Notes: a model not told the origin generated them from the sequence alone. Positions 1-8,304 are shown, counted from the first letter of the stretch. The stretch is 64,000 bases of DNA from Modestobacter sp. L9-4 (GCF_019112525.1 NZ_CP077800.1:3844001-3908000), one strand, 5' to 3'. Numbers and translations are program-made.

Positions 1-998
1 GCCGGGCGGTAGGCGGAGCCGCTGGGCATGTTCTCCGCGATCGGCACGGTGGCGGTGACGTCGACGGGCAGGCCCAGCTCGGCGACCAGGCAGACGGTGG
101 CGATGACCGCCGCGGCGCCGGCCATGTCGCTCTTCATGTCCTCCATGTGGGCGGCCGGCTTGATCGAGATGCCGCCGCTGTCGAAGGTGATGCCCTTGCC
201 GACCAGCGCGACGCTCGTCCGTGCCTTCTTGCCCTTGTACTCCAGGCGCAGCAGCCGGGGCCCGCGGGACGAGCCGCTCCCGACGGCCAGGATGCCGCCG
301 TAGCCACCGGCGGTCAGCGCCTTCTCGTCGAGCACCTCGACCGACAGGCCGGCCTTCTTGCCGGCGGCGGCGCCGCGGGCGGCGAGCTCGGCCGGGTAGA
401 GGTCGTTGGGCGGGGTGTTGACCAGGTCGCGCACGAGCGTCACGGCCGAGACGACGGCGCGCACCCGGGTCAGCGGGGCCTTGGCCGCCCCGGCGTCGGG
501 CACCACCAGCTCGAAGGACGCAGGCGGCGTCGGCCTGTCGGCCGGCAGTGCGGACTTGTAGGCGGTGAACTCGTAGGCGCCCAGCAGGGACCCCTCGCCG
601 ACGGCGTGCAGGCGCTCGGCGTCCGGCGCGCCACCGACGGCGGCCAGCAGGGTCACCACCGCGCCCCGCCCGGTCAGCGCGCGGCTCGCCGCACCGGCGG
701 CCCGGCGGACCGCCTCGGGGGCGTAGCTGCCGCCGGCCTCGGGGGCGCCCAGACCGGCCACCGCCACCACCGGGAACGGCCCCTGGCCGAACGTCGGGAG
801 CTTCGTGACCTCGCCCTCGGCGCCGCGGGCACCCAGGTCGGTCAGCGCGGCCAGCAGCCGGCCGCCGAGCAGTCGGTCGACGGCGTCGGCACCGGGGGTG
901 CTGAGCAGGCCGTTCGGGCCCTGGCCGACCCCGACGACGACGGCGTCGGCGGACAGCTTCTCGAGCGGGCGGTCGGTGGCAGAGATCGTCGGCGGCAC
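1..998 (-). CDS. pepA: Leucyl aminopeptidase (peptidase family M17), C-terminus cut by window edge
   Basis: Cytosolic metallo-aminopeptidase that removes N-terminal residues in peptide turnover. The visible 332 codons hold the M17 N-terminal macro-like domain and the beginning of the catalytic domain. The metal/lysine segments GKGITFDSGG (about residue 267) and MKSDMAGAAAV (about 283) are present. The window ends just before the expected NTDAEGR loop, so that active-site segment is not visible. I chose the GTG start at 998 because a TACGAT -10 hexamer (1005-1010, read on the minus strand) ends 6 bases before it, as in a leaderless mRNA. The gene diverges from gcvT, as M. tuberculosis pepB lies near gcvT. 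Family assignment is firm; aminopeptidase specificity is inferred from the family. Confidence 0.93.
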   Translation of the reverse strand, partial: MPPTISATDRPLEKLSADAVVVGVGQGPNGLLSTPGADAVDRLLGGRLLAALTDLGARGAEGEVTKLPTFGQGPFPVVAVAGLGAPEAGGSYAPEAVRRAAGAASRALTGRGAVVTLLAAVGGAPDAERLHAVGEGSLLGAYEFTAYKSALPADRPTPPASFELVVPDAGAAKAPLTRVRAVVSAVTLVRDLVNTPPNDLYPAELAARGAAAGKKAGLSVEVLDEKALTAGGYGGILAVGSGSSRGPRLLRLEYKGKKARTSVALVGKGITFDSGGISIKPAAHMEDMKSDMAGAAAVIATVCLVAELGLPVDVTATVPIAENMPSGSAYRP

Positions 999-1004
999 GG
1001 GACG

Positions 1005-1010
1005 ATCGTA
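1005..1010 (-). promoter_or_regulatory. -10 element of pepA (leaderless type)
   Basis: Read on the minus strand this is TACGAT, matching the actinobacterial TANNNT -10. It lies 6 bases upstream of the GTG start at 998, so transcription would begin at or next to the start codon. Confidence 0.4.
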
Positions 1011-1054
1011 GGGAGGCGCTGAGGACGGCGTACGAGCGGCGGTGCGGCGACCAC

Positions 1055-1060
1055 TAGCGT
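1055..1060 (+). promoter_or_regulatory. -10 element of gcvT (leaderless type)
   Basis: TAGCGT sits 8 bases upstream of the GTG at 1069. No Shine-Dalgarno sequence lies between them, so a leaderless transcript is likely. Its position decides the gcvT start against the GTG at 1042, which lies upstream of this hexamer. Confidence 0.45.
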
Positions 1061-1068
1061 GCTGGCTC

Positions 1069-2187
1069 GTGACCACGCCTCTGCTGTCCCCGCTGCACGA
1101 CCGGCACGTCGCCGCCGGCGCGAAGTTCGCCGACTTCGGCGGCTGGTCGATGCCGATCGAGTACGCCGGCGGAGGGGTGATCGCCGAGCACACCGCGGTG
1201 CGCGAGGGCGTCGGCCTCTTCGACGTCTCCCACCTCGGGACGGCGACGGTCCGCGGGCCCGGTGCGGCGGAGTTCGTCAACTCCTGCCTGACCAACGACC
1301 TCACCAGGATCGGCCCGGGGCAGGCGCAGTACACGCTGTGCTGCGTCGCGGACGGCCCGCAGACCGGCGGCGTGGTCGACGACCTGATCGTCTACCTGCA
1401 CGGCCCGGACGACGTCCTGCTGGTGCCCAACGCCGCGAACGCCGCCGACGTGCTGGCCCGGCTGTCCGCGGCGGCGCCGGCGGGGGTCACCGTCACCGAC
1501 CGGCACACCGAGGTCGCCGTCCTCGCCCTGCAGGGGCCGCGCGCTGCGGAGGTGCTGGCGGCGGTGGGCCTGCCCGGCGAGCTGTCCTACATGTCCTTCG
1601 CCGAGACCCCCGGCTCCGGTGGCGACGAGGTCACCGTCTGCCGCACCGGCTACACCGGCGAGCACGGCTACGAGCTGCTCGTCGCCGCCGAGCGGGCCGG
1701 CGCGCTGTGGGACGCCCTGCTGGCCGCCGGCGCACCGGAGCAGATCCGGCCCTGCGGCCTCGGTGCCCGCGACACCCTGCGCACCGAGATGGGCTACCCG
1801 CTGCACGGCCACGAGCTGTCCCTGGACATCACCCCCAACCAGGCCCGCTCCGGATGGGCCGTCGGCTGGAAGAAGGACGCCTTCTGGGGCCGCGACGCCC
1901 TCGTGGCGGAGAAGGCCGCCGGCCCGGCCCGCCAGCTGTGGGGCCTGCAGGCGCCCGGCCGGGGCATCCCGCGGCCGGGGATGGCGGTCCTGTCCGCCGA
2001 CGGCACGAAGGTCGGTGAGGTGACCAGCGGGACGTTCTCCCCGACGCTGCGCACCGGGATCGCGCTGGCCCTGCTCGACACCGCGGCCGGTCTGACCGAG
2101 GGCGACGAGGTGGCCGTCGACGTCCGCGGCCGTCCGCAGCCGGTCGTCGTCCGCAAGCCCCCGTTCGTGCCCTCGCACGTGCGCTGA
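1069..2187 (+). CDS. gcvT: Glycine cleavage system aminomethyltransferase (T protein)
   Basis: T protein of the glycine cleavage complex. It transfers the aminomethyl carbon from lipoylated H protein to tetrahydrofolate, releasing ammonia. The 372-residue product has the family's full length. It opens with the folate-binding-type segment [13 protein letters not shown] and has the conserved GLFDVSHLG stretch near residue 50. [12 protein letters not shown] follows near residue 190, and the C-terminal barrel carries [12 protein letters not shown]. The in-frame GTG at 1042 would add nine residues, but the -10 hexamer at 1055-1060 favours 1069. No glycine riboswitch fits in the short upstream gap, and no other gcv gene is in the window. 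The gene ends in a palindromic repeat that could terminate it. Confidence 0.96.
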   Translation: MTTPLLSPLHDRHVAAGAKFADFGGWSMPIEYAGGGVIAEHTAVREGVGLFDVSHLGTATVRGPGAAEFVNSCLTNDLTRIGPGQAQYTLCCVADGPQTGGVVDDLIVYLHGPDDVLLVPNAANAADVLARLSAAAPAGVTVTDRHTEVAVLALQGPRAAEVLAAVGLPGELSYMSFAETPGSGGDEVTVCRTGYTGEHGYELLVAAERAGALWDALLAAGAPEQIRPCGLGARDTLRTEMGYPLHGHELSLDITPNQARSGWAVGWKKDAFWGRDALVAEKAAGPARQLWGLQAPGRGIPRPGMAVLSADGTKVGEVTSGTFSPTLRTGIALALLDTAAGLTEGDEVAVDVRGRPQPVVVRKPPFVPSHVR

Positions 2188-2248
2188 GGAAGGACCCCCT
2201 CGCCCCCCACCACTCGCCAGCTCGTGGTGGGGCCCTGCGAGGGGGCCT
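2188..2248. repeat. Palindromic intergenic repeat, copy 1, between convergent genes
   Basis: Inverted-repeat block between convergent gcvT and the YihY gene. The arms CCCCCTCG and CGAGGGGG enclose a second pair, CCCCACCAC and GTGGTGGGG. Similar blocks with an AGGACCC-like left end and a CCTGC...GGGGCC right end follow genes near 23.9, 29.0 and 56.6 kb. It probably acts as a bidirectional terminator. Its recurrence suggests a dispersed palindromic element. Confidence 0.6.
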
Positions 2249-3434
2249 AGGCGGTGGCCTCGGCCTTCGCCTTCTCCTCGTCCTTCTTGCTGGGCACGGG
2301 CGGGTCGGCGACCTCGTCGGCCATGGTGGCGTCGCGCTCGCCCATCGGCTGCGGTTCGCCCTTGGTGGTGTCGACCGCGGTCTGGTGCTCGGTCTCGGAG
2401 TTGATCTCCGCGCCCAGCAGCACCAGGAAGACGGTCAGCTGCAGCCACAGCATCAGCACGATCACGCCGGCGATGGCGCCGTAGGTCTTGTCGTAGGACC
2501 CGAAGTTGTCGACGTAGAAGCTGAACAGCAGGCTGATCAGCGCCCAGATCACGGTGACGACGACGGAGCCGAGGCTGACCCAGCGGAACTTCGGGGCGTC
2601 GCGGTCGGGCGCCACCCGGTAGAGGACAGACAGGGCCCCGGACATGACCCCGAGCAGCAGGGCCCAGCGGAGGACCTGGGCCAGGATCGTGCCGAACACG
2701 CCCAGCGGCAGGGCGTCCAGCACCGCCGGGACGACGGCCACCAGGGAGAACGTGATCAGGACGAAGACGATCGCGCCCAGGGTGAGGGCCAGGGAGAGCA
2801 ACCGCAGCTTGATGAAGTTGCGGGTCTCGACCTCGTCGTAGGCGATGTTGACGGCCTTGATCAGGTTGCCGACGCCACCGGAGGCGCTCCACAGCGCACC
2901 CAGGATCGAGATGATCAGGCTGAGGGTGAGCGCGCCGCCGCTGTTGGACGTGATGGCGGTGAGCTGGTCGGCCAGCAGGGACTGTGCGCTCTCGGGCAGC
3001 TGGTCCGACAGCGACTCGATCTGCCGGGCCACGGTCTCCGGTGAGGCGATCAGGCCGTAGAGCGAGATGGCCGCGATGAGGGCGGGGAAGATCGCCAGGA
3101 AGCCGAAGAAGGCCACGCCACCGCCGATGATCGGCATGTTGTCGGCGCCGTTCTCCGCCCAGGCGCGCTTGACGATCTGCACCCAGCCGCGCGCGGGGAT
3201 CTCGGTGGGCTTCTCCGCGTGCACGCCCGGCAGCTCGGCCTCGCTGGGCACGTCGGGGGTGGGCCGCTCGGCCTCACGGCGCTCGGTGGCGACCACCGTG
3301 GCGGTGGTCGCCCCGGTGTACGGCGCCGGGTCGGCGGTGCGGTCGACGCCGACCCGGGCCGCCGCCCGGCGCTCGGCCTTCTCCTTGACGCGCTGACGGA
3401 TGCGCTCGACGGCGTTGTCCGCGGTGTCGACCAT
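2247..3434 (-). CDS. YihY/virulence factor BrkB family inner-membrane protein
   Basis: Polytopic membrane protein of the YihY/BrkB family, whose transport role is not settled. A charged N-terminal tail of about 85 residues precedes about six membrane segments, the first at residues 102-130. The family's hallmark loop ENGADNMPIIGGGVAFFGF and the segment YDKTYGAIAGVIVLMLWL are present. The C-terminus ends in a lysine/glutamate-rich tail. The ATG at 3434 follows an AAGGA ribosome site. A longer frame upstream overlaps the DUF4235 gene and looks non-coding. It is the last gene of a DUF3618-DUF4235-YihY operon with a 32-base gap, so it probably shares the stress-type promoter at 4042-4069. Confidence 0.88.
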   Translation of the reverse strand: MVDTADNAVERIRQRVKEKAERRAAARVGVDRTADPAPYTGATTATVVATERREAERPTPDVPSEAELPGVHAEKPTEIPARGWVQIVKRAWAENGADNMPIIGGGVAFFGFLAIFPALIAAISLYGLIASPETVARQIESLSDQLPESAQSLLADQLTAITSNSGGALTLSLIISILGALWSASGGVGNLIKAVNIAYDEVETRNFIKLRLLSLALTLGAIVFVLITFSLVAVVPAVLDALPLGVFGTILAQVLRWALLLGVMSGALSVLYRVAPDRDAPKFRWVSLGSVVVTVIWALISLLFSFYVDNFGSYDKTYGAIAGVIVLMLWLQLTVFLVLLGAEINSETEHQTAVDTTKGEPQPMGERDATMADEVADPPVPSKKDEEKAKAEATA

Positions 3435-3466
3435 CGGGGTCGGTCCTTCGTCTCGAGGGGGAGTGG

Positions 3467-3739
3467 TCAGTCGCCGGGCCAGGCGCCGGTCAGCTTGGTG
3501 AAGCCGCGGGCACCGCCCCGGCTGACCAGGGCCTTGACCACGGCGACGATCGCGCCACGGACGGCGGAGGCCAGGACGATCTCGCGGAGCCGGTACTCGC
3601 TCTGCATGGCGGTGGGGGCGTCGTCCCGCCGGGCGACCTTCTTCCACAGCAGCTGGAAGAGGGAGGCGGCCACGGAGCTGGCCACCAGGCTGCCGATCAG
3701 GCCGATCGGGCGGTACACGACCTTGGCCGTCTTGCTCAT
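3467..3739 (-). CDS. DUF4235 family small membrane protein
   Basis: A 90-residue protein with two predicted membrane helices (about 12-30 and 52-70) joined by a charged loop containing YRLREI. It matches the DUF4235 pattern found widely in actinobacteria. Function is unknown. The ATG overlaps the stop of the preceding DUF3618 gene by four bases (ATGA), and GGAGGA lies upstream, so translation is coupled. Being next to DUF3618 and YihY genes suggests a membrane or envelope stress role, which is inference. Confidence 0.8.
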   Translation of the reverse strand: MSKTAKVVYRPIGLIGSLVASSVAASLFQLLWKKVARRDDAPTAMQSEYRLREIVLASAVRGAIVAVVKALVSRGGARGFTKLTGAWPGD

Positions 3740-3990
3740 CGCTTCCTCCTCCAGACGACGAGGCCCACCACGGCCGAGACGACGGCCGCGGCGGCCCCCA
3801 GCACGGTCGGTGGGCTCTCGCGATAGGTCTCCACCGCGGTGTCGCGGGTGCGCAGGGCCGTCTCGGTCAACCGGGCGCGCGTGCGCGCGGGCACGTCGAG
3901 CCGGGCGGCGAGCTGGTCGACCGTGCCGCCCAGCCGCTCGCGGGCCGCGTCGATCTCGGCCTGGATGTCCGCAGGGGTCGGCTTGCTCAT
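3736..3990 (-). CDS. DUF3618 family protein, single C-terminal membrane anchor
   Basis: An 84-residue protein typical of actinobacterial DUF3618. An amphipathic helix-rich N-terminus contains IDAARERLGGTVDQLAARLDV, and a single hydrophobic helix (about 60-80) ends in WRRKR. Function is unknown; such proteins are thought to be membrane-bound with the helical part in the cytoplasm. The ATG at 3990 has a strong GGAGGACCC ribosome site. It is the first gene of a three-gene operon and lies behind a GTTT-N17-GGGCAT sequence resembling SigB/SigF-type stress promoters. Confidence 0.82.
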   Translation of the reverse strand: MSKPTPADIQAEIDAARERLGGTVDQLAARLDVPARTRARLTETALRTRDTAVETYRESPPTVLGAAAAVVSAVVGLVVWRRKR

Positions 3991-4041
3991 GGGTCCTCCG
4001 CGGTCTCGGGGCGCCCCGGGAGCGGGCGGTGCGGGTCTGCC

Positions 4042-4069
4042 ATGCCCCGATCGGCTCACCGGGTAAACC
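4042..4069 (-). promoter_or_regulatory. SigB/SigF-like stress promoter for the DUF3618-DUF4235-YihY operon
   Basis: Read on the minus strand the sequence is GGTTT, 17 bases, then GGGCAT. This resembles the GGTTT...GGGTA consensus of SigF of Mycobacterium and SigB of Streptomyces. It lies 52 bases upstream of the DUF3618 start. The -10 differs from consensus at one place (C for T). Confidence 0.45.
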
Positions 4070-4124
4070 AAGATCGACCCGACCGGCCCGGCGCCGGGCC
4101 GGGGTCCTCGCTAGCCTCGCCGCC

Positions 4125-4337
4125 ATGAGCTGGACCTGGCAGCTGGAAGACCCGGCGGGCACGCCCGTGGACCCCACCACGCTCGGGGTGGAGGTGCCCG
4201 AGTGCGACAACCAGGGAGACGCGGAGTCCTGGCTGGGTGAGGCCTGGCGCGACCTGCTCGAGCGCGGCATCGCCACGGTCACCCTGCAGCGGGACGGCGA
4301 GCGCGTCTACGGCCCGATGGGCCTCGCCCCGTCCTGA
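4125..4337 (+). CDS. Conserved actinobacterial small protein, unknown function
   Basis: A 70-residue acidic, tryptophan-containing protein beginning MSWTWQLED. It contains the phrase QGDAESWLGEAWRDLL and ends in GPMGLAPS. It resembles short uncharacterised proteins common in actinobacteria. No membrane segment, signal peptide or metal motif is visible. The ATG at 4125 is preceded by the -10-like TAGCCT (4112-4117) with seven bases between, so a leaderless mRNA is likely. It diverges from the DUF3618 operon and ends at a hairpin shared with the convergent DUF3043 gene. No function is proposed. Confidence 0.72.
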   Translation: MSWTWQLEDPAGTPVDPTTLGVEVPECDNQGDAESWLGEAWRDLLERGIATVTLQRDGERVYGPMGLAPS

Positions 4338-4343
4338 GCCGGG

Positions 4344-4384
4344 CCGGCCGCCACCTCCCCGACGAGCAGGGGAGGGCCGGCGGC
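4344..4384. terminator. Bidirectional hairpin between convergent genes
   Basis: CTCCCC (4355-4360) pairs with GGGGAG (4369-4374) around an 8-base loop. The flanks are GC-rich and partly complementary. It sits between two gene ends, with no T-tract. Confidence 0.35.
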
Positions 4385-4992
4385 TAGACCTCGGCGCCGA
4401 TGGCCACCTGCGGCTTGGGGAAGCGCCAGCGGCGGACCATCGTGGCGCGGCTGACGCCGTACCAGGCCAGGCTGTTCGGCTTCTGGGTGGTGTTCGGGAA
4501 CCGCTCGGCGACCTTGGCCTTGATCTTGCGGCTGAGGATGATCGAGTCGACGACCAGCACCAGGAAGAACGCGTACAGCACGAAGGACGAGTAGACCTTC
4601 AGCGCCTGGCTGGGCACGACCAGGCTGACCAGCAGCAGGGCTGCGATGACCAGGAAGAAGCTGCCCAGGTTGCGGCGGGCGTCGACCACGTCGCGCACCA
4701 GCCGGCGCTCCGGGCCCCGGTCGCGGGCGGTCAGCGAGCTGTCGTCGCCGCGGGCCGCGGCCTCGCGGGCACTGCCGCGACCGGCCACCTGCTGCTCGCG
4801 CTGACGCCGGTAGGCCTCCTTGCGCGTGGTGGGCGGCGGCGGCACCGGACCGCTGCGCCGTCCCTGGGCCTCGTTGCGCTTGGGGGTGGGGCGTCCCTTG
4901 CCCACACCGACCGCGGTCGACCCGTGCGGGGTGAGGACAGGGGTGTCCGGCGTCGTGGTGTCGGCGCGGCGGCCGGGCAGGCGGAGCTTCAC
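4384..4992 (-). CDS. DUF3043 family membrane protein
   Basis: A 202-residue protein with the DUF3043 layout. A basic, proline-rich cytosolic N-terminus carries KGRPTPKRNEA, and the charged middle contains VRDVVDARRNLGSFF. Two adjacent membrane helices follow at about 122-140 and 146-164, then a basic C-terminal segment with WYGVSRATMVRRWR. Its cellular role is unknown. The GTG start at 4992 is supported by TAGACT (5001-5006, minus strand) eight bases upstream. It lies beside the Fe-S carrier gene in divergent orientation, in the same relative place as M. tuberculosis Rv2206 (from memory). Confidence 0.85.
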   Translation of the reverse strand: MKLRLPGRRADTTTPDTPVLTPHGSTAVGVGKGRPTPKRNEAQGRRSGPVPPPPTTRKEAYRRQREQQVAGRGSAREAAARGDDSSLTARDRGPERRLVRDVVDARRNLGSFFLVIAALLLVSLVVPSQALKVYSSFVLYAFFLVLVVDSIILSRKIKAKVAERFPNTTQKPNSLAWYGVSRATMVRRWRFPKPQVAIGAEV

Positions 4993-5096
4993 GGCTGCCG
5001 AGTCTACGTGTCCGCGGCGCCGTTCCCCCGCCTCCACGGACGGTCCTGCCCTGCCGGGGTGGGTCGTGGTCGCTGTCCCGCCCGCCGTCGGCGCCG

Positions 5097-5102
5097 TACA
5101 GT
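5097..5102 (+). promoter_or_regulatory. Probable -10 element of the Fe-S carrier gene
   Basis: TACAGT lies 108 bases upstream of the start codon at 5211. Unlike most neighbours, this gene has both a ribosome-binding site and a leader. I could not identify a convincing -35. Confidence 0.3.
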
Positions 5103-5210
5103 GGGAAGCAGCTCCGCTCCGGCGGTGTTGGCCGTCAGTGCTCATTGACGGCGGAGTCCGTCCCCGTGGCGGGCCGAGCAGCACACCCTCGAGTGTGGGA
5201 GGACCACAAC

Positions 5211-5573
5211 ATGACCGTGCAGGACACGCAGGCCCCCGGCACCACCACCACCGACGTCATCCTCAGCGCCCCGGCCGCGTCGAAGGTGAAGGCCCTGCTG
5301 GAGCAGGAGGGTCGCGACGACCTGCGGCTGCGCATCGCCGTGCAGCCCGGCGGCTGCTCCGGCCTGCGCTACCAGCTCTTCTTCGACGAGCGCTTCCTCG
5401 ACGGTGACCAGACCTTCGAGTACGGCGGCGTCGAGGTCATCGTCGACCGGATGAGCACCCCCTACCTGGGCGGCGCGACGATCGACTTCGTCGACACCAT
5501 CGAGAAGCAGGGCTTCACGATCGACAACCCGAACGCCGGCGGCTCCTGCGCCTGCGGCGACTCGTTCCACTGA
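5211..5573 (+). CDS. erpA: A-type iron-sulfur cluster carrier (HesB/IscA/ErpA family)
   Basis: Small cytosolic scaffold that delivers Fe-S clusters to apo-proteins. The 120-residue product has the three family cysteines: Cys49 in QPGGCSGLRY, and Cys113 and Cys115 in the C-terminal GSCACGDSFH. A slightly extended threonine-rich N-terminus precedes them. The ATG at 5211 has GGGAGG eight bases upstream. The position matches M. tuberculosis Rv2204c (from memory) near asnB and the respiratory genes, and the Rieske protein encoded downstream is a plausible client. The subfamily (ErpA versus IscA) cannot be settled from sequence alone. A 20-bp stem hairpin follows. Confidence 0.9.
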   Translation: MTVQDTQAPGTTTTDVILSAPAASKVKALLEQEGRDDLRLRIAVQPGGCSGLRYQLFFDERFLDGDQTFEYGGVEVIVDRMSTPYLGGATIDFVDTIEKQGFTIDNPNAGGSCACGDSFH

Positions 5574-5606
5574 GGTGGCCCCCGCCCGTACCGGGCGGGT
5601 CTGCTC

Positions 5607-5650
5607 AGCACGGTGCCCGGCACCCCCTCAGGGGTGCCGGGCACTGTGCT
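5607..5650. terminator. Strong bidirectional terminator hairpin
   Basis: A 20-base arm (5607-5626) pairs with 5631-5650 with a single G-T wobble, closing a 4-base CTCA loop. It lies between the convergent ends of erpA and the lipoprotein gene, so it can serve both strands. No T-tract follows, as is common in high-GC actinobacteria. Confidence 0.75.
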
Positions 5651-5658
5651 GTCCGGGC

Positions 5659-5991
5659 TCAGTTCTCCGTCGTCGCCGCGGTGGGGACGGGGATCGGCAG
5701 TCCGGACGACGGCGCGGGGACGGTGCTGCGCCCCGGCGTCGGGGTGCCGCTCCGGGGCGGCGCCGTGGTCGGTGCGCCGGTCGTCGGCACGGTCGCAGAC
5801 GTCGTCGGCAGCGGTGAGCTGGTCCGGGTGCCCGGTGCGCTGCCCGACGGCGACCCTGAGGTGGAGGTCGAGGTCGAGGGTGCGGGAGCGGGCGTGACGT
5901 CGTCCCCACCCGAGCAGGCGCCGAGCAGTCCGGCGGCCAGCAGGGGACCGGCCGCCCCGGTGGCCAGCCGCCGCAGCACGGGCGGGGTCAC
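5659..5991 (-). CDS. Small Pro/Thr/Ser-rich lipoprotein, unknown function
   Basis: A 110-residue predicted lipoprotein. A basic N-terminus and hydrophobic stretch end in the lipobox LLGAC at about residue 24. The rest is low-complexity proline, threonine and serine, typical of a surface-exposed flexible linker, with no recognisable domain. The GTG start at 5991 overlaps the asnB stop by four bases (GTGA), so it is translationally coupled to asnB. Why an asparagine synthetase gene should be coupled to a lipoprotein is unclear, and the coupling may be incidental. Coding is supported by the signal sequence and codon bias; function is unknown. Confidence 0.68.
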   Translation of the reverse strand: MTPPVLRRLATGAAGPLLAAGLLGACSGGDDVTPAPAPSTSTSTSGSPSGSAPGTRTSSPLPTTSATVPTTGAPTTAPPRSGTPTPGRSTVPAPSSGLPIPVPTAATTEN

Positions 5992-7922
5992 AGCCGGACC
6001 GGGTAGACGGGCTCGGGGACCTCCGGGTGGATCCGCCCCTCGACGAAGATGCCGTGCCAGATCATGAAGACCAGCACCTCCCACACCTGCCGGGCGATCC
6101 GCTTGCTGGGCACCTCGGCGGTGCGCAGCCGCTCCAGGAGCGCCAGCACGTGCTCCCGGTCCAGCCACTCGTCGGTCTGGCTGTCGGTGACGATGCCGCG
6201 GGCCCACCCGTGCAGCGGACCGGCGAGGAAGTCCGCGGTCGGCACCGGGAAGCCCAGCTTCCGCCGGTTCATGATCTTCGGCGGCACGATCTGGGCCATG
6301 GCCTGGCGCAGCGCGTACTTGGTGGCGTCGCCCTTGGCCGGCACGCGCATCTCCAACGGCAGGCTGCTGGCCAGCGCGAAGACCTCGGGGTCCAGGAACG
6401 GCACCCGCAGCTCGAGGGAGTTGGCCATGGTCATCTTGTCGGCCTTGACCAGGATGTCGCCGCGCAGCCAGGTGAACAGGTCGACGTACTGCATCGCGGT
6501 CACGTCGTCGTAGCCGGCCGCGCGGGCCTGCCGGTAGGCCTCCGCCGTCACCTGGACGTGCGACAGACCCGGGTCCCGGCCGGGCATCAGCTCGGCCAGC
6601 TCGTCGGCGTTGAGGTTGCGGGCGTTGCCGTAGTACCGCTCCTCGAGCGGGATGGAGGCCCGCCGCAGCAGGTCCTGGCCGCGCACGCCCTCGGGCACGA
6701 CGCGGGCCAGCCGGCCCAGGGCGCTGCGGCCAGCGGCGGGCAGCTTGTCCGCCCACGCCAGGCTCAGCGGCTCGCGGTAGATCGTGTACCCGCCGAACAG
6801 CTCGTCGGCGCCCTCACCGGACAGCACGACCTTGACGTGCTTGCGGGCCTCGCGGGCCACGAAGTACAGCGGCACGAGCGCGGGGTCGGCGACCGGGTCG
6901 TCGAGGTACCAGACGACCGTCGGGATGGCGTCGGCGAACTCCTGCGCGGTCACCTCGACCGGCACGTGCTCCACGCCCAGGATGGCGGCGGACTCGGCTG
7001 CGATGTCGACCTCGGAGGTCGCCTCCCGCTGGAAGCCGACGGTGAAGGTGACCAGGTCGGGGTTGTAGCGGTGTGCCAGTGCGGCGATCGCGGTGGAGTC
7101 GATGCCGCTGGACAGGAACGACCCGACGGTCACGTCGGCGCGCATGTGCTTGGCGACGGAGTCCTCGAGCACCGCGGCGATGCGGTTGTACAGCGCCTGC
7201 TCACCACCGGCCGGGACCGGGCGCGGGGTGAAGGTCGGGTGGAACCAGCGCTTCGTGGTCAGCTCGCCGTCGACCACGGTGAAGCTGGTCCCGCTCTCGA
7301 TCCGGTGGATGCCGCGGTGCAGCGTCGCCGGCTCGGGCACGTACTGCAGCGTCAGGTAGTTCTGCAGGGACGTCGCGTCGACGCCGCCGGCACCGGCGCT
7401 GCCGCCGAGCAGCTCCAGCAGGGCCTTCTTCTCCGAGCTGAAGACCACGCCGCCGTCGGCCAGCCGGGCGGTGAACAGCGGCTTGATGCCGAAGGCGTCC
7501 CGGGCGCCGAACGCCGTCCCGGTGTGGGTGTCCCAGATGACGAAGGCGAACATGCCGCGCAGCCGTGGGACGACGGCCTCACCCCACAGGTGCCAGCCCG
7601 CGACGATCGCCTCGGTGTCGCCCTCGGTGGCGAAGGTGGCGCCGGCGGCCTTCAGCTCCTCGCGGAGCTCGAGGTAGTTGTAGATCTCGCCGTTGAAGAC
7701 GATCCGGTACCGGTCGTCGGCGTAGGCGAGGGGCTGGGGGCTGCCCTCGATGTCGATGAGCGCGAGCCGGTTGAAGCCCAGGACCACGTGCCCGTCCGAC
7801 CACAGCTCCCGGTCGTCGGGCCCGCGGTGGCGGACGCACTGCAGCGCGTGCTCGACCTCCGAGACGGTCTGCTCGTCGACGCGGGGGGCGTCGGTGGACA
7901 GGTAGGCCAGCAGGCCGCACAT
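5988..7922 (-). CDS. asnB: Asparagine synthase (glutamine-hydrolysing)
   Basis: Converts aspartate, glutamine and ATP to asparagine. The 644-residue protein has the class II glutamine amidotransferase domain starting MCGLLAYL, with Cys2 as nucleophile after Met removal. NGEIYNYLELREEL and a glutaminase fold run to about residue 200. The synthetase domain follows, with the PPi-loop SSGIDSTAIA and the later GEGADELFGGY motif. Length is typical of actinobacterial AsnB. The start at 7922 is fixed by the need for Cys2. A GGAG lies about 10 bases upstream. M. tuberculosis asnB (Rv2201) is likewise beside ctaC, and its loss affects amidation of cell-wall diaminopimelate in some mycobacteria. Confidence 0.96.
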   Translation of the reverse strand: MCGLLAYLSTDAPRVDEQTVSEVEHALQCVRHRGPDDRELWSDGHVVLGFNRLALIDIEGSPQPLAYADDRYRIVFNGEIYNYLELREELKAAGATFATEGDTEAIVAGWHLWGEAVVPRLRGMFAFVIWDTHTGTAFGARDAFGIKPLFTARLADGGVVFSSEKKALLELLGGSAGAGGVDATSLQNYLTLQYVPEPATLHRGIHRIESGTSFTVVDGELTTKRWFHPTFTPRPVPAGGEQALYNRIAAVLEDSVAKHMRADVTVGSFLSSGIDSTAIAALAHRYNPDLVTFTVGFQREATSEVDIAAESAAILGVEHVPVEVTAQEFADAIPTVVWYLDDPVADPALVPLYFVAREARKHVKVVLSGEGADELFGGYTIYREPLSLAWADKLPAAGRSALGRLARVVPEGVRGQDLLRRASIPLEERYYGNARNLNADELAELMPGRDPGLSHVQVTAEAYRQARAAGYDDVTAMQYVDLFTWLRGDILVKADKMTMANSLELRVPFLDPEVFALASSLPLEMRVPAKGDATKYALRQAMAQIVPPKIMNRRKLGFPVPTADFLAGPLHGWARGIVTDSQTDEWLDREHVLALLERLRTAEVPSKRIARQVWEVLVFMIWHGIFVEGRIHPEVPEPVYPVRL

Positions 7923-7965
7923 GCGGGAGGTCTCCAGGAGGTCGGGGGAGGGGACGCCGGGGGAG

Positions 7966-8304
7966 TCAGAGGGGCTGGCCGGCGCGGACCCGCGCCGTCA
8001 CCCGCCGCTCGGCGATGAACGACACGAACGGGATGACGCCGGCCAGCAGGACCAGGACGGTGCCCTTGCCGGTGAAGCGGGCCTTCAGGGCGAGGTCGAA
8101 CGCGGTGACCAGGTAGACGATGTAGAGGAACCCGTGGACCGGCGAGACGATCTTGGAGACCTCCGGGATGCCGGCGGCGTACCGCAGCGGGATGGCCACC
8201 GCGACCAGGATCAACAGCATCACGCCGACCACGTAGGCCAGGACGCGGTAGCGCCCCAGGGCGGCGGCCACGCGGGGCGGGAGGGTGGTGGTGTCAGCGG
8301 CCAC
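7966..8304 (-). CDS. DUF3817 family integral membrane protein
   Basis: A 112-residue protein with three hydrophobic helices (about 18-40, 52-75 and 82-98). It has the DUF3817 signature around VSPVHGFLYIVYLVTAFDLALK and a basic tail RRVTARVRAG. The family occurs in many bacteria with unknown function. The GTG at 8304 overlaps the end of the upstream small membrane protein gene by 11 bases, so the two are probably co-transcribed. The 43-base gap before asnB suggests possible read-through into it. Confidence 0.8.
   Translation of the reverse strand: MAADTTTLPPRVAAALGRYRVLAYVVGVMLLILVAVAIPLRYAAGIPEVSKIVSPVHGFLYIVYLVTAFDLALKARFTGKGTVLVLLAGVIPFVSFIAERRVTARVRAGQPL

Noticed and set aside
998-1069. 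Glycine riboswitch upstream of gcvT
   Set aside because: The gap is about 70 bases and is filled by two divergent promoters. No tandem aptamer could fit.
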